Part shown: piece after piece, positions 7,548 through 16,691 of the stretch
How positions within the stretch are numbered: position 1 is the first letter of the stretch
How the letters are laid out: every line of letters starts with the position of its first letter
Assembly: GCA_938040325.1 (NCBI GenBank)
Contig: CALHXW010000436.1
Span: forward strand, 1-33,352
Source: an uncultured bacterium
Lineage (GTDB): Bacteria; Myxococcota_A; UBA9042; PHBI01
Direction: 5' to 3'
DNA: 33,352 nucleotides
Program-made: the position numbers and the translations under genes
Notes under the pieces: generated by a model
Seen by the model: only the letters and a program-made list of their open reading frames with translations
Told to the model about the DNA's origin: nothing
The model's database searches: none

Positions 7548-10500
7548 CTAGGGCGTGCAGCTCGAGACCGTGAGATCGAACGAGCTCGACTGCGGCGATG
7601 GCCACGTGCTGACCATCAGGTAGTACGTCCCCGCCGACAGCGAGAGACACCCAGAGTCGCCCCCCGACGAGGTGCCGTTGGTGGCGACACAAGCGCTGCC
7701 ATCGAGCGGGCAGGTGGCGTCGAGACCCAGACCGATCCAGCTACCGTCCGCCTCGAACTGAACGTTCGTTGCTGCGCCTACCACCACCTCGAAGAGGACA
7801 TCATCACCACCATCGTAGTTGCCCATGCACGTGTCGTCGTACGTGTCGGCACCTTCGGTCGAGAAGCCAGCGAACGTCTTGCCAAGATCGGCTGGCAACA
7901 TCACGGCGGTGCCGCTGGCGAAGTCGTCGCAGGTCGCCACAGGTACCGGAGGCGGTCCGCTGCAGGCACCTGAGACACACTGCGGGAGCGCAGTGCCCGC
8001 GCAATCACTCGTTTGGGTCCAGACCGCGCAGCCGTTGGCGTCGATGCTGCACGTCTCGATCGCCGTCCCGTTGCACTGGGTGTCGCCTGCTGTGCACGTC
8101 ATGTCGCAGCTGATCACCAGCTCGTAGTCGCCGCTCTGGTTGGTCGTCGTGCTCCAGCCATCGACAATGATGAAGACCTCGTCACCGGCCGTGAGAGCGA
8201 CGTCGAGGGTCTCCGAGCCGTTAGACGTGGCGTCCTTGCCGCCCAGGCAAGTGTTGGCGATGTCGTCGCAGTCGGTGACCACGTAGAGCGCGCTGTCAAA
8301 GTCTGTTCCAGCGTCGGTGAGCGCGATGGTGTACGTCGCTGTCGATGGCGCCGTAAACGTGTGGGTGATGTCGTTGGAGCCCGCGCCCTTGGCCGAGGTG
8401 CTGCCAACGCACTCGTTGGCGCCAAAGCCGTAGTCCGCCGACATGGAGTCCGTGTTACCCGTCACCGCCGTCCCGAGCGTGATCGGCAAGGCGTTGGAAC
8501 AGAGGTCGCCGGGTGTCGCCCCCACGCACATCCCCATATCGCAGACCGGCATCGCCGTGCCGGCACAGTCCGTCGTGGCCTCGAACGCAGTGCAACCATT
8601 CGCCCCTGTCGCGCACGTCTCAATCACCGTGCCGTTGCACTGGACGTCACCCACTGTGCACGCAGGCGGGCAGCCGGCCGTCAGCTCGTAGTCGCCGCTT
8701 TCGTTTGAGAAGTTGAAGGAGCCATCGACGATCACAAAGACCGCGTCGCCGGCCGCCAGTGCTACATCGACGACCTCACCGCCATCGCCGGTGACGTTGC
8801 CCCCGCCAAGGCAGGTGTTGGGGATGTCGTCGCAGTCGGTCACGACGTAGAGGGCGGAGTTGAAGTCCGTGCCGGTGCTCGAAAGCTCGAAGCGGTAGAC
8901 GCCGTCTGCTGCGGCCGTAAACGCGTACGTGATGTCGTCGGACGCGCCGCCGGCATCCGACGCGATGCCCGGACACTCACCAGCGCTGACGCTGTAGTCG
9001 TCTTCGCCGTCGGTGCTGGTGCCTGTCACGGTCGCGTTCATCGCCAGCGGAAGCGCGGCCGAGCACATGTCACCAGGCGTCGCCACGCACATGTCCATGG
9101 CGTCGCACATCTCCCCTGCGGGACACGTGCCGCACGAGCCACCACACCCGTCGTCACCGCAGTCCTTGTTGGTGCAGTCGGGGATGCAGGGCGTGCAGGT
9201 GTCGATCGCGATGTCGTAGTCTGTGCAGTCCGGCGCCGCCCAGGTGTCGATCGCGATGTAGTAGGTGCCTGCGGGATAGAGGGCGCAGTCGATGACACGG
9301 TCGGCCGTGCCGGAGTTGCTGACCGTTGCGAGACACGTGGTCGCATCGATCGGACAGCTATCGTCGATCGCGATGCCCGAGTAGGTCGCCGACGGGCTCA
9401 GCGTGATCTCGAGGCCTGTCGGAACGGCCAGCTCGACCGCGTAGAAGCCGTCCTGCCCGCTGTCGTAGTTGCCCATGCACGTCGCGTTGTCATTGGTCTC
9501 CGTGTAGCCGCAGGTCGACCAGCTCTCCGCGAAGGGCAAGTCGGATGCGGTGATTGGGGTCGCATCGGCGCAGGTGTCCGCAGATGGGGTACCCATGACG
9601 CACGCGCCGCCATTGCAGACGGGCAAGGCCGTGCCGGCACAGTCGCTCGTCTGCACAAAGTTGGTGCAGCCATCGGCATCGATCTGACAGGTCTCGATGG
9701 CGGTTCCGTTGCACTGGACGTCGCCAACCGTGCAGCCGGATCCGCAGGTCGCGATGAGCTCGTAGTCACCGCTCTGACTGCTCGTGTTGCCGTAGCCGTC
9801 GACGATCACGTAGACGGTCTGGCCTGCGGTCAACGTCACGTCGAGGGTCTCGACGCCGCTGCTCCCGCCGCCGTCGACGCCTCCAAGGCAGGTGTTGGCG
9901 ATGTCGTCGCAGTCGCTGACGACGTAGAGCGCGTTGTCGAAGTCGGTACCGGCGTCCGTGGTCGCGAAGGTAAAGTCCCCAGCAATCGGCGCGGTGAAGA
10001 CATAGCTGATGTCGTTGGAGCCTCCGCCCTTGCCGAACGTGGAGCCAGCGCACTCACCGTCGCCAAAGCTGTAGTCATTGGCCAGCGCGTCGGTGTTGCC
10101 ACTGACCGCGGTGTTGAGCATCAGGGTTGGCGCGTCCACGCACATGTCGCCAGGCACCGGCGGGACGCATGCACCCGCAGCGCAGGTCGGCTCGGCGGTC
10201 CCCGCGCAGTCCGACGTCTGCACAAACGCGGTACAGCCATTGGCATCAAGCTGGCAGGTCTCGATGGCTGTTCCGTTGCATTGCGTTGCCCCGAGCGTGC
10301 AGCCGTTGCCACACGTTGCCACCAGCTCAAAGTCGCCCGTCAGGTTGGTCGAGTCGCTGTAGCCGTCCACGATCACATAGACCACCTGGCCGGCCGTGAG
10401 GGTCACGTCCAGTGTCTCGACGCCGGTCGACCCTCCCGAGTCCTTGCCGCCCAGGCACGTGTTGGGGATGTCATCGCAGTCGGTGACCACGTACAGCGCG

Positions 10501-13500
10501 TTGTCGAAGTCCGTGCCGGCGTCGGTCGTCGCAAACGTAAAGTCGCCATCAGCGGGGGCTGTGAACACGAAGCTGATGTCGTTGGAACCGCCGCCCTTGG
10601 CGCTAAAGGCGCCCGTGCACTCGCCAGAGTCGAAGCTGTAGTCGTTGGCCAGCATCGCGGTGTTGCCGCTCACTGGCGTGTTCACCACCAGCGTTGGCGC
10701 GTCCGCACAGACGTCGCCTGGGACGGTGTCGAGCTCGCAGTCCGTCCCTGCCGCCATGGACCCTGCAACATCGACGTAGCCCATGTTGCAGGCGCAAGTG
10801 AAGCCACCCTCGGCGTTGGTGCACGACGCGTTGGCGTCGCAGTTGTCGGTACCGTCGGCGCACTCGTCAACGTCCGTGCAGGTCGCGCCGTCACCGACGA
10901 AGCCAGCATCGCACGCACAGGTGAACGCGCCGGGCGTGTTGGTGCAGCTGGCGTTGGTGTCGCAAGTGTCGGTGCCGTCCGCACACTCATCGACATCCGA
11001 GCACGTGATGCCATCGCCGGCGTAGCCAGTCGCGCAAGTGCACGTGAAGCTGCCGTCGGTGTTTGCGCAGGTCGCGTTCATGTCGCAGTTGTCAAGCTCG
11101 TCCATGCACTCGTCGACGTCCGTGCACGTGGCGCCGTCGCCGGTGTAGCCAGGATCGCAGGTGCACGTGAAGGATCCAGGGGCGTTGGTGCAGCTAGCGT
11201 TTGCGTCGCAGTTCGCGGTGCCACCCGCAGCGCACTCGTCCACGTCGGTGCAGGTCGTGCCGTCGCCTGTGTAGCCCGCATTGCAGGCGCAGCTGAAGCT
11301 GCCCACCGTGTTTGTGCACGTGGCGTTCGGGTCGCAGCTGGCAGGGTCCGCGCACTCGTTGGTGTCGGTGCAGGTGATGCCGTCGCCCTCGTAGCCAGCG
11401 TTGCATGCGCAGTCAAAACCAGCCGCGGTGTTGCTGCAGGTGCCGTTGACGGGATCGCAGTTGTCGAGCCCTTGGGCGCACTCGTCATTGTTGTCGCAGG
11501 CTGTGCCGTCGGCGACCGGCAAGTAGCCGAGGTCGCACTCGCACTGGAAGCCGCCGATCGTGTCGACGCAAGTTCCGTTTTCGCACAACGACGCGTCGGC
11601 CGAGCACTCGTCGATGTTGATGCAGATGAAGCCATTGCCTGTGAAGCCGTCTGGGCACTCACAGGTGAAGCTTCCGACCGTGTTGGTGCAGACGGCGTTG
11701 GCGTCGCAGTTGTCGGTTCCGGCCGTGCACTCATCGACGTCGGTGCAGGTGTCTCCCGGGCCCTCGTAGCCGGGGTTGCAGATGCAGTTGACGCTGCCAA
11801 CGGTGTCGACACAGGTCGCATTCGCGTCGCAGCCGGCGGTCCCGAGGACGCACTCGTTGACGTTCGAGCAGGTGGTTCCAGTGCCCGTGTATCCGTCATT
11901 GCAGGTGCAGGTGAAGCCGCCGTCGGTGTTGGCGCAGGTCGCAGTCGCCGCGCAGTTGTCGGTGTTGGCGCTGCACTCATCGATGTCGACGCAGGTCAGA
12001 CCGTCGCCGGTGTAGCCAGGCGCACACGCACACGTGAAGCTTCCATCGGTGTCGGTGCACACGGCGTTGTCGTCGCACGTGTCGGTTCCGGCGGCACACT
12101 CGTCGACATTGGAACACGTCACGCCGTCGCCGAGGTAGCCAGCGTTGCACGCGCAGGTGAACGCGCCGTCGGTGTCGGTGCACGTGGCGTTGACGTCGCA
12201 GTCGTCGGCGCCGGTGTCACACTCGACGACGTTGAAGCAGGTCTGGCCGTCTCCGGTGTAGCCGGGGTTGCAGCTGCAAACGAAGCTTCCTTCGGTGTCG
12301 GCGCAGGTGGCGTTGGTGTCGCAACCGGCCGAGCCGTCGGCACACTCGTCGACGTTGTTGCAGGTCACGCCGTCGCCGACGAAGCCCGCAGCGCACGTGC
12401 AGGTAAAGCCGCCCATGGTGTCGGCGCACACGGCGTCACTGTCGCAGTTGTCGGCATTGGTGGCGCACTCATCGATGTTGGCGCAGGTCGTCCCGTCGCC
12501 GCTGAAGCCGTCGTTGCAAGCGCAGTCGAAGCCACCGGTGCTGTTGGTGCAGGTCGCATTGACGTCGCAGCCCGCAGCGCCGGTCGCGCACTCGTCGATG
12601 TCGACGCAGCTGACTCCGTCGCCGCTGTAGCCTTCGTTGCACTCACACGTGAAGGTTCCGATCGCGTCCGTGCACGTCGCGTTCGCGTTGCAGTTGTCCG
12701 TTGCCGCTGCGCACTCGTCGATGTTGCCGCAGGTGGTGCCGTTGCCGGCGAATCCGGCTGCACAGGTGCATGTGAAGCTGCCGTCCGTGTCGGCGCAGAC
12801 CGCGTTGATGTCGCACCCAGCTGTGCCGCCTGTACACTCGTCGACGTTGTCGCAAGACTGGCCGTCACCGGTGTAGCCGGCGTTGCAGGTGCAGTCGAAG
12901 CCGCCGTCGGTGTCTGAGCATGACGCGTTCGCGTCGCAGCCGGCGGTGCCGTCAGCGCACTCGTCGACGTTGTCGCACGTCTGGCCGTCGCCGCTGTAGC
13001 CGGCGTTGCAGGTGCAGTCGAAGCCGCCGTCGGTGTCTGAACACGACGCGTTGGTGGAGCAGTCGGCCGTACCGTCGGCGCACTCATCGACGTTGTCGCA
13101 GCTGAGCCCATCGCCCGTGTAGCCGGCGTTGCAGGTGCAGATGAAGCTGCCGACAGTGTCGGCGCAGGTAGCGTTGGCTCCGCAGTCGTTGTCGCCGGTT
13201 GCGCACTCATCGATGTTGGTGCACGTGACGCCGTCGCCCTCAAAGCCCGCGTTGCAGGTGCACGTGAAGTCGCCCTCGGTGTCGGCGCAGATGGCGTTGT
13301 CATCACATCCTGCGGTCCCGTCGGCACACTCATCGATGTTGGTGCAGTCGTCGCCGCCGAAGCCGGTGAGGCAGCCACCGCAGGCACCGTCGACACATGC
13401 GGACCGGTTGAGGGCCTCACACGCGGCGTCGTCGCAGGGAGGGGTCGTGTCTGGAGCGGTCGTGTCGACCTGCACCGTGTCGTCGGCAACTTCCTCGACA

Positions 13501-13661
13501 CCGGACGTGTCGGCTGTCGTGTCGAACTGAGGCCGGGTGTCGGCCCCGGTCGTGTCGACGGCGACACCGGTGTCTTCACGGACGAGCTCAGAGCCATCGT
13601 GGCAAGCAGCCACGCCGGCCAGAGTGCACAGCCAGACGGCAGCGATGCGTATCGACTTCAT
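7548..13661 (-). CDS. Giant surface lipoprotein: 21 EGF-like repeats plus six beta-sandwich domains (2037 aa)
   Basis: An export signal ends in a lipobox with Cys20 (VAAC). Residues 21-75 form an Asp/Thr-rich linker, and a short Cys-rich lead-in (76-106) follows. Residues about 108-975 are 21 consecutive EGF-like repeats of about 41 aa, nearly all starting N/D-[IV]-D-E-C, with six Cys each and a C-x-[DN]-x4-F-x-C-x-C core, the calcium-binding EGF consensus. After this come six domains. Four copies of about 190 aa (starting near 978, 1167, 1531, 1721) resemble PPC-type beta sandwiches, each followed by a Cys-rich QCNGTAIETC module. Two (about 1357 and 1911) are of another type with CMGNYD and AGTYY motifs. 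It is presumably an extended Ca2+-rigidified rod on the cell surface, serving adhesion or matrix; that is inference. An AGGGGA ribosome site precedes the ATG. No partner gene is adjacent. Confidence 0.92.
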   Translation of the reverse strand: MKSIRIAAVWLCTLAGVAACHDGSELVREDTGVAVDTTGADTRPQFDTTADTSGVEEVADDTVQVDTTAPDTTPPCDDAACEALNRSACVDGACGGCLTGFGGDDCTNIDECADGTAGCDDNAICADTEGDFTCTCNAGFEGDGVTCTNIDECATGDNDCGANATCADTVGSFICTCNAGYTGDGLSCDNVDECADGTADCSTNASCSDTDGGFDCTCNAGYSGDGQTCDNVDECADGTAGCDANASCSDTDGGFDCTCNAGYTGDGQSCDNVDECTGGTAGCDINAVCADTDGSFTCTCAAGFAGNGTTCGNIDECAAATDNCNANATCTDAIGTFTCECNEGYSGDGVSCVDIDECATGAAGCDVNATCTNSTGGFDCACNDGFSGDGTTCANIDECATNADNCDSDAVCADTMGGFTCTCAAGFVGDGVTCNNVDECADGSAGCDTNATCADTEGSFVCSCNPGYTGDGQTCFNVVECDTGADDCDVNATCTDTDGAFTCACNAGYLGDGVTCSNVDECAAGTDTCDDNAVCTDTDGSFTCACAPGYTGDGLTCVDIDECSANTDNCAATATCANTDGGFTCTCNDGYTGTGTTCSNVNECVLGTAGCDANATCVDTVGSVNCICNPGYEGPGDTCTDVDECTAGTDNCDANAVCTNTVGSFTCECPDGFTGNGFICINIDECSADASLCENGTCVDTIGGFQCECDLGYLPVADGTACDNNDECAQGLDNCDPVNGTCSNTAAGFDCACNAGYEGDGITCTDTNECADPASCDPNATCTNTVGSFSCACNAGYTGDGTTCTDVDECAAGGTANCDANASCTNAPGSFTCTCDPGYTGDGATCTDVDECMDELDNCDMNATCANTDGSFTCTCATGYAGDGITCSDVDECADGTDTCDTNASCTNTPGAFTCACDAGFVGDGATCTDVDECADGTDNCDANASCTNAEGGFTCACNMGYVDVAGSMAAGTDCELDTVPGDVCADAPTLVVNTPVSGNTAMLANDYSFDSGECTGAFSAKGGGSNDISFVFTAPADGDFTFATTDAGTDFDNALYVVTDCDDIPNTCLGGKDSGGSTGVETLDVTLTAGQVVYVIVDGYSDSTNLTGDFELVATCGNGCTLGATQCNGTAIETCQLDANGCTAFVQTSDCAGTAEPTCAAGACVPPVPGDMCVDAPTLMLNTAVSGNTDALANDYSFGDGECAGSTFGKGGGSNDISYVFTAPIAGDFTFATTDAGTDFDNALYVVSDCDDIANTCLGGVDGGGSSGVETLDVTLTAGQTVYVIVDGYGNTSSQSGDYELIATCGSGCTVGDVQCNGTAIETCQIDADGCTNFVQTSDCAGTALPVCNGGACVMGTPSADTCADATPITASDLPFAESWSTCGYTETNDNATCMGNYDSGQDGFYAVELAVPTGLEITLSPSATYSGIAIDDSCPIDATTCLATVSNSGTADRVIDCALYPAGTYYIAIDTWAAPDCTDYDIAIDTCTPCIPDCTNKDCGDDGCGGSCGTCPAGEMCDAMDMCVATPGDMCSAALPLAMNATVTGTSTDGEDDYSVSAGECPGIASDAGGASDDITYAFTAAADGVYRFELSSTGTDFNSALYVVTDCDDIPNTCLGGGNVTGDGGEVVDVALAAGDAVFVIVDGSFNFSNESGDYELTAGCPPACTVGDVQCNGTVIETCATGANGCTAFEATTDCAGTAMPVCDMGMCVGATPGDLCSNALPITLGTAVTGNTDSMSADYGFGANECVGSTSAKGAGSNDITHTFTAPSTATYTIALTDAGTDFDSALYVVTDCDDIANTCLGGKDATSNGSETLDVALTAGDEVFIIVDGWSTTTNQSGDYELVISCDMTCTAGDTQCNGTAIETCSIDANGCAVWTQTSDCAGTALPQCVSGACSGPPPVPVATCDDFASGTAVMLPADLGKTFAGFSTEGADTYDDTCMGNYDGGDDVLFEVVVGAATNVQFEADGSWIGLGLDATCPLDGSACVATNGTSSGGDSGCLSLSAGTYYLMVSTWPSPQSSSFDLTVSSCTP
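10735..13340 (-). repeat. Intragenic array of 21 EGF-coding units (~123 bp each)
   Basis: This is the DNA encoding the EGF stretch of the giant lipoprotein. The period is close to 123 bp, with phrases such as GTCGACGTTGTCGCA and the complement of a CGGCGACGG core recurring in nearly every unit. Units at about 12840-13090 are the most alike, suggesting recent duplication there. The array also opens an 878-codon antisense frame (10281-12917) that I regard as an artefact. Confidence 0.9.
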
Positions 13662-14122
13662 GGGTTCCCCTGTGTGTTGGTGAGCGCAGACAACGCTTCA
13701 CAACAAAGAGTACCCGAAAACAGACCCGAAGGTGCGGGACTTTTTGAAGCCGGCTCGGATTTTGACCGTCGGTTGAGCCTCGAACCCCTGCGAAACGCCA
13801 GAATCCGGTGCTCAGACGCGGCAAACAGAAATCTTCCGCAGTGCAAAACGGACACAGGGACCACGTCTCGCCACGCCGCAACGAGCGGGTCGCTGGCGCT
13901 GAACTGGCCTGCTGGTGTCTTGCCTCATGGATGTCGGGTGAACGTCTCGGTGCCTCTGGGTCGAGCTCCAAGGACGGCATCCAAAGGATTGGAAGGCCAA
14001 CTCGAAGACGCAGTGACACCGAAGTCGGCCGCGGACGCCCGAGATTTTCGCGGCTCGCCCCTCGGGGACCCGCATTGAGCGCATCACCCGCGTCACTAGC
14101 AACCGCATCTCCGGCAACGCTG
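13662..14122. other. 461-bp gene-free stretch upstream of the giant lipoprotein gene
   Basis: No convincing gene: the frames crossing it have shadow-type composition and no ribosome sites. It must hold the promoter of the giant gene (reading leftward), but I cannot pick out clear -10/-35 boxes. Its right end contains one copy of the dispersed element described at 14066. Confidence 0.5.
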
Positions 14123-14126
14123 CTAG
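14066..14126. repeat. Dispersed intergenic element, copy 1
   Basis: About 61 bp beginning GGACCCGCATTGAGC and ending AACGCTGCTAG closely matches 27953-28015. Shared blocks are ACCCGC-TTGAGC-CATCAC-CGCGTCA at the left and AACGCTGCTAG at the right, with a diverged middle. In this copy TGAGCG near the left is complementary to CGCTCA just past the right end, so it may fold. It overlaps the hydrolase stop codon. Confidence 0.7.
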
Positions 14127-14899
14127 ACGCTCAGTCGCTGAAGGAATGCTCTCAGGGCTTGGACGTACTCGGCAGAGTTGGCGGCAAAGATCGAGTTGTG
14201 GTCGCCGCGGTCGAAGCGCACGAACGTTCCCCGCGGTCCGAGCGCGGCAGCGTTGGCCTCGGCATGGGCAATGCCAACAAGGTGGTCTTGCTCGGCATGA
14301 AGCACCAGCCCAGGACCGGCGAACGCTTGGAGCACCGCCGTGTGGTCAAACCGGGCACGCACTGCCCGCTCATAGTGGTCTGGGGTGGTCCACATGTCGC
14401 GGGCGGTCACGCGCAAGCGCAGGCGCTCGAAGACATCGTGGATCCCGGACTCCAGGACAACGCCCGCCGTCTCGGGGAAGCGTCGAAGCCAGTCGATGGC
14501 AAAGATCGAGCCGACCGAGCGCCCGAACACAGCGAGCTGGCGCGACGGGACACCGACCGCTTCGGCAATGGCGTCACTGTCGTCGAGCATCGACGCGAGG
14601 CGCGGCGTTCCCGCCGACGCGCCGTAGCCACGGTACTCGGCGCAGAATAGGTCCCAGCCGAGGTCATCGATGAGCGCCGCGAAGCCGTCGCGGTAGTGAT
14701 GCACGAGCTCGCCATTGCCGTGAAAGTGAACAAGCACGGGTCTGGACGACGCGGGAGCCGACCGCCAGCATGCGAGCGGCCCGACCGGAGTTGGCACCTC
14801 GACGGCGTCCGGTAGCGGCACCTCGAGCGGAAAGAAGTAGCGCTGCCCGATGAGCGGGTGGTCGATGATGTCACGGTCGGTAAGCGTCGCGTCAGCCAT
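14123..14899 (-). CDS. Alpha/beta-hydrolase (258 aa)
   Basis: Classic alpha/beta-hydrolase features are in order: oxyanion segment HFHGNGE (58-64), EYRGYGAS (88-95), nucleophile elbow GRSVGS with Ser128, acid EQDHLVG with Asp205, and catalytic His234 in GDHNS. No signal peptide is seen, so it is probably cytoplasmic. The BAAT/serine aminopeptidase-like subgroup or a short-chain esterase is likely; substrate unknown. The open frame extends rightward to 15241, but that would overlap the TesB gene and its extra residues have poor composition, so I start at the ATG at 14899 (MADATLTDRD). The ribosome site is weak. It is divergent from tesB across 168 bp. Confidence 0.85.
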   Translation of the reverse strand: MADATLTDRDIIDHPLIGQRYFFPLEVPLPDAVEVPTPVGPLACWRSAPASSRPVLVHFHGNGELVHHYRDGFAALIDDLGWDLFCAEYRGYGASAGTPRLASMLDDSDAIAEAVGVPSRQLAVFGRSVGSIFAIDWLRRFPETAGVVLESGIHDVFERLRLRVTARDMWTTPDHYERAVRARFDHTAVLQAFAGPGLVLHAEQDHLVGIAHAEANAAALGPRGTFVRFDRGDHNSIFAANSAEYVQALRAFLQRLSV

Positions 14900-15067
14900 G
14901 GCCGACGCTAGCGCCTGGCCCGTCGATTTCAAGCGCAAACGGCCGCTGAGGATGCTCCCGCGAGTAGGCCAGCGGTCCTGACGGGCGCCTCGCTGCGACG
15001 GGCGCACGCCCCGCCAGCGACAGCGCGCGACGGCTGTGGCAAAGGTAGGGGTCCATGGGAGGTAGGC

Positions 15068-15961
15068 ATGAGCACGGTGCTGAGCGAGTTGGTTGGGATC
15101 CTCGGGTTGGAGCGCATCGAGGAGAACATCTTCCGCGGCCAGAGCCAGAACCTGGGATGGGGCCGGGTCTTTGGTGGGCAGGTCATCGGCCAGGCGCTGG
15201 CTGCCGCCGAGCAGACCGTGCCCAGCGAGCGCTCGGTCCACTCGCTACACGGCTACTTCATGCGGCCAGGTGACTCCGAGGCTGCGATCGCCTACCTCGT
15301 TGACCCCATCCGCGACGGCAGGAGCTTCACGACGCGCCGGGTTGTTGCGGTCCAGGACGGCAAGGCCATCTTCAACTTGTCGGCGTCGTTTCAGATCACT
15401 GAGGACGGCTACGACCACCAAGACGCCGAGATGCCCGAGGTGGTTGGACCGGAGAGCTTGCTGAGCGATCGCGCACTGGCCCAGCGCTACCTAGAGCGAA
15501 TGCCAGCCAAGGTCGTCGACACAATCCCCGCCATCATGCGCGAGCGCTTCGTAGCGGAGCGGCCGATCGAGGTACGCCCAATCTCGCCGAATGACCCGCT
15601 CAAGCCGAAGGCCGGAGAGCCGATCCGGCGCGCCTGGTTTCGCACGAACGGCGAGCTGCCGGATGTGGCGTCGGTCCACCAGTACCTGCTTGCCTACGCG
15701 TCTGACTTTCAGCTCCTGGGCACGGCACTCGACCCGCACGGTGCCTCCTGGATGCAGCCGCACATGCAGGTTGCCAGCCTCGACCACGCCATGTGGTTTC
15801 ACCGGCCGTTTCGGTTCGACGACTGGTTGCTCTACGACATGCACTCACCAACGAGCAGTGGCGCGCGTGGCCTAGCCCAAGGCCGCTTCTTCACGCGCGA
15901 CGGCACCCTCGTCGCAACCACGATGCAAGAAGGGCTGATGCGAGACCGTCGCTCCAGCTGA
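15068..15961 (+). CDS. tesB: Acyl-CoA thioesterase II
   Basis: A double-hotdog acyl-CoA thioesterase of normal length (297 aa). It has the entry motif FRGQSQNLGWGRVFGGQVIGQAL, HSLHGYFMRPGD, and the C-terminal hotdog segment LDHAMWFHRPFRFDDWLLYDM. By comparison with the E. coli TesB catalytic set (Asp, Thr, Gln), the equivalents here are Asp213 (YASDF), Ser237 in place of Thr (VASLDH) and Gln287 (TMQEGLMR). It hydrolyses medium- and long-chain acyl-CoA to free acid and CoA in the cytosol. A strong GGGAGG ribosome site is 6 nt before the ATG. It may balance acyl-CoA pools used by enzymes such as the acyl reductase at the window start, but the genes are far apart. Confidence 0.94.
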   Translation: MSTVLSELVGILGLERIEENIFRGQSQNLGWGRVFGGQVIGQALAAAEQTVPSERSVHSLHGYFMRPGDSEAAIAYLVDPIRDGRSFTTRRVVAVQDGKAIFNLSASFQITEDGYDHQDAEMPEVVGPESLLSDRALAQRYLERMPAKVVDTIPAIMRERFVAERPIEVRPISPNDPLKPKAGEPIRRAWFRTNGELPDVASVHQYLLAYASDFQLLGTALDPHGASWMQPHMQVASLDHAMWFHRPFRFDDWLLYDMHSPTSSGARGLAQGRFFTRDGTLVATTMQEGLMRDRRSS

Positions 15962-16030
15962 CCAGCAGTGGACGGCGCTCGGCTGCCGTGGGATGAGAGC
16001 CGCCTGTCCCCCTGCCCCAAGGCGTGCCTC

Positions 16031-16678
16031 ATGATGCCCGTGCAAAACGCTCGCAACATCTTCCTGACCGTCGTGCTCGCCGTGACTTTGGGCGCAGGCT
16101 GTGGCGACGACGCTGAGCCGGCAGCCGACACGTTCGAGGCCGACACGAGCGCCGTCGATACCGCGGCGGACGTGGTCGACGACGACACGGCCGCGACGGG
16201 CGGCGACACGGCCATCGACACGCAGGGACCGGCCGACACGTCGGAGGGCGGGCTTGTTGTGTCCAACGAGACCTGTTTCGACCTGTCGGAGACGACCGTG
16301 GACCTTCCCTTCGCGATCCCGGAGGTCTTTGACAACGCGTCGCCAACCTTGAGTGCGCCGGACGCCTGCCCTGCCGACAGTCTCAGCGACACGGCCACGC
16401 CCTACGTGGCGTACCGCTACTGCAACGGCGGGACCGAGACGGTGGACTATGCGTTCGAGATGCTCGCCGACGGCGATGACGACAGCGCCGTCATCGTCGC
16501 ATACGCGGGCAGCGACGCTCCAGCCGACCTCGCCGACTGCCTCACGCTCGACGCGCCCTTGCTCGGTCTTGCGGAGGTCGTCCTGTCGCTTCCGCCCGGC
16601 GAGTCGGTCGTCGTCGTCGCAACATCGCTTGAGACTGGCCCGATGGCGTTCACGCTTGTGTCTGGGCCGCTCGAGTAG
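16031..16678 (+). CDS. Lipoprotein with Asp/Thr-rich linker (215 aa)
   Basis: The start is the first of two adjacent ATGs, with AAGG 8 nt upstream; the longer frame from 15968 adds a non-signal-like leader. A hydrophobic segment ends in a lipobox (LGAGC), followed by about 50 residues dominated by Asp, Thr and Ala with DT pairs, then a beta-rich domain of about 145 aa with four Cys and no recognised family. The C-terminus (GESVVVVATSLETGPMAFTLVSG) resembles the last strands of PPC-like domains. It would be tethered to a membrane with the domain outside. The linker style is the same as in the two giant lipoproteins. It follows tesB by about 70 bp in the same direction and could be cotranscribed. 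Confidence 0.8.
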   Translation: MMPVQNARNIFLTVVLAVTLGAGCGDDAEPAADTFEADTSAVDTAADVVDDDTAATGGDTAIDTQGPADTSEGGLVVSNETCFDLSETTVDLPFAIPEVFDNASPTLSAPDACPADSLSDTATPYVAYRYCNGGTETVDYAFEMLADGDDDSAVIVAYAGSDAPADLADCLTLDAPLLGLAEVVLSLPPGESVVVVATSLETGPMAFTLVSGPLE

Positions 16679-16691
16679 CGGCTCGAACGCA

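Noticed and set aside
10281..12917. An 878-codon + strand frame with regular Val/Ala/Gly repeats
   Set aside because: It is exactly antisense to the EGF array; its periodicity mirrors the 123-bp units and it has no ribosome site.
13588..14019. Frames on both strands upstream of the giant lipoprotein gene
   Set aside because: No ribosome sites or family signals; they overlap the promoter region and each other.
14900..15241. N-terminal extension of the alpha/beta hydrolase
   Set aside because: It would overlap the tesB start and has no hydrolase-like sequence; the ATG at 14899 fits the fold.
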